NCBI GenBank assembly: GCA_946480835.1
Contig: CAMLLC010000009.1
Coordinates: 17,030-81,029, forward strand
Reading direction: 5' to 3'
Source: Entomomonas sp945283395
GTDB lineage: Bacteria > Pseudomonadota > Gammaproteobacteria > Pseudomonadales > Pseudomonadaceae
Length of the DNA: 64,000 nucleotides
Shown here: positions 63,162 to 64,000 of the stretch, piece by piece
Layout: each line of letters begins with the position of its first letter
How positions within the stretch are numbered: position 1 is the stretch's first letter
Position numbers and translations under genes: made by a program
Notes under the pieces: generated by a model
Database searches by the model: none
Seen by the model: the letters and a program-made list of their open reading frames with translations, nothing else
What the model was told of the DNA's origin: nothing

Positions 63162-63858
63162 ATGTCTGAAATAAACACGTTGGACACAATATGTTCTAAA
63201 TATGTTGGGACATCATATAAATGGGTAGAGTTTTTAACTTTTTGGGAGCAGGAAAGAATAAATTTAAACCTACACCACAATGATCGCTTCATTTGGAACG
63301 AAAATTGCGATATCGATGTAGTTAAACAAAAAATAATAGCGACAGAAAAGAGGTTAGGTGTGAATTTACCACAAAGCTATAAGGATTTTATTATAGCCAC
63401 TGATGAAAGCTATATACCTAAATAGTGTATATTCTGATTTTTTATTTCCAATTGAAAAGATTAATTGGCTTAAAAAGTTATCTCCACAGCTTGTTTATGA
63501 GGCTTATGCTGCAGATCCAGACATTTCTGTAGAAGACAAAGAGTATTATAGGTATGACAAAAAACAAGATGATTATGCATATCGGCTAGAATACCTAGAA
63601 TATTGTATAAAGCTCAACACAGATTCAGGGAGTGGGGAATATGAGATTTTGTTAAATCAGAAAGAGCAAACAAGCGATAAAGAATTTGAAGCATGGTTTT
63701 TCTATGCTGGAGAAGGAAATGTTTTAAGATATACTTCTTTTGCTGCTTTGATTGTTGGTCTATATTTACTAGATATAACCCAAAAGAAATCTGTTGTTAT
63801 CCTATCAAATAACGATGATCCTTATGGATATTCAAATTTGCTTTTAAGTTCTAATTGA
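63162..63858 (+). pseudogene. SMI1/KNR4-family immunity protein, frameshifted
   Basis: 63162-63425 encodes the N-terminal part with EKRLGVNLPQSYKDFIIAT, the SMI1/KNR4 core, then stops. The +1 frame from 63403 continues the fold as SVYSDFLFPIEKINWLKKL to EYEILLNQKEQ and GEGNVLRYTSFAALIVGL. Deleting one A from AAA near 63420 (CCTAAATAG to CCTAATAG) restores a single frame of about 231 codons. SMI1/KNR4 proteins are common immunity factors of contact-dependent and Rhs toxins. No toxin is adjacent. Confidence 0.8.
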
Positions 63859-63945
63859 ACTCAGCGAGGTATTGACACAGAACTTTCTGATAATACCTTT
63901 GTTGGAACATAATAACTGATATATTTTATGATAATTTGAAACTCC

Positions 63946-64000
63946 TGTATAAGTCCAGACCAGATGAGACAGATTACTTGAAAAAGTGAACATACCCCGT
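63946..64000 (+). mobile_element. Left end of an IS481-type element (continues outside window)
   Basis: TGTATAAGTCCAGACCAGAT at 63946 onward, then ACTTGAAAAAGTGAACATA, closely matches the left end of the decayed element at 314-366. It begins with the TGT usual for the family. The transposase would lie beyond 64000. Confidence 0.7.

Noticed and set aside
1..64000. CRISPR array
   Set aside because: No evenly spaced direct repeats with unique spacers; the only regular repeats are inside the lipoprotein and MORN coding sequences.

Overview
The window is AT-rich DNA from a gammaproteobacterium, most likely of the order Pseudomonadales. This rests on gene content and order: cbpA-cbpM; an RssB-type PP2C response regulator translationally coupled to an RssC-type STAS protein; a Pseudomonas-like HpaC flavin reductase; 158-residue lumazine synthase; RibBA with a dead GTP cyclohydrolase II half; recQ near a YecA protein; and a Dgt-type triphosphohydrolase. 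The low GC and many freshly broken genes suggest a host-associated, eroding relative such as the insect-associated Entomomonas group. That placement is inference.

Layout. 1-770 holds the end of a MORN-repeat protein and a decayed IS481-type element. 0.77-4.6 kb holds a lipoprotein built of 22-residue repeats, cbpAM behind a sigma-32-like promoter, and the rssB-rssC pair. 4.8-8.0 kb is a minus-strand run (lipoprotein, spermidine-synthase-like protein, DfsB-like protein). 8.0-15.0 kb is a complete six-gene MoxR/DUF58/DUF4381/BatA/BatB-C/BatD operon on the minus strand. 15.1-20.2 kb holds a YecA protein, recQ, a cysteine phosphatase, a DUF2726 protein and a membrane protein. About 20.26-20.38 kb, minus strand, is a probable RsmY/RsmX-like small RNA with six GGA motifs and its own terminator. 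20.9-30.7 kb holds a YbdG-type channel, proVW without proX, a cold-shock protein, an M48 lipoprotein peptidase, a Mn exporter behind a yybP-ykoY manganese riboswitch, xseA and a pilin-like membrane protein.

31-41 kb holds a MORN-repeat gene cut by one in-frame stop, then a cell-envelope block: alpha-2-macroglobulin (YfhM-type), PbpC and MtgA. 41.5-43.7 kb is a scrap heap on the 3' side of tRNA-Leu(UAA): the SGNH end of an O-acyltransferase, a small membrane gene, an MqsA-type helix-turn-helix remnant and a repetitive VgrG-like scrap. 44-52.7 kb is housekeeping: an FKBP lipoprotein, ribBA-ribH-nusB-thiL, hpaC, rpmB-rpmG (rpmG is only 51 codons), an ElaB/YqjE/YqjK-type trio and a dGTPase. 52.9-58 kb holds clpA without clpS, an OB-fold secreted protein and unknowns.

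The last 6 kb are accessory: a complete IS481-family insertion sequence abutting a GmrSD-like DUF262/DUF1524 gene disabled by two frameshifts and a nonsense codon; small toxin/immunity-like genes; a frameshifted SMI1/KNR4 immunity gene; and, at the very end, the left end of another IS481-type element related to the remnant near position 314.

The main points of interest are the candidate Rsm-family RNA, the manganese riboswitch/exporter unit, the MORN gene split by a single in-frame TAA, the one- or two-base lesions in the defence/immunity genes, and the remnant pile beside tRNA-Leu. I found no CRISPR array, rRNA or clear new multi-gene defence system.
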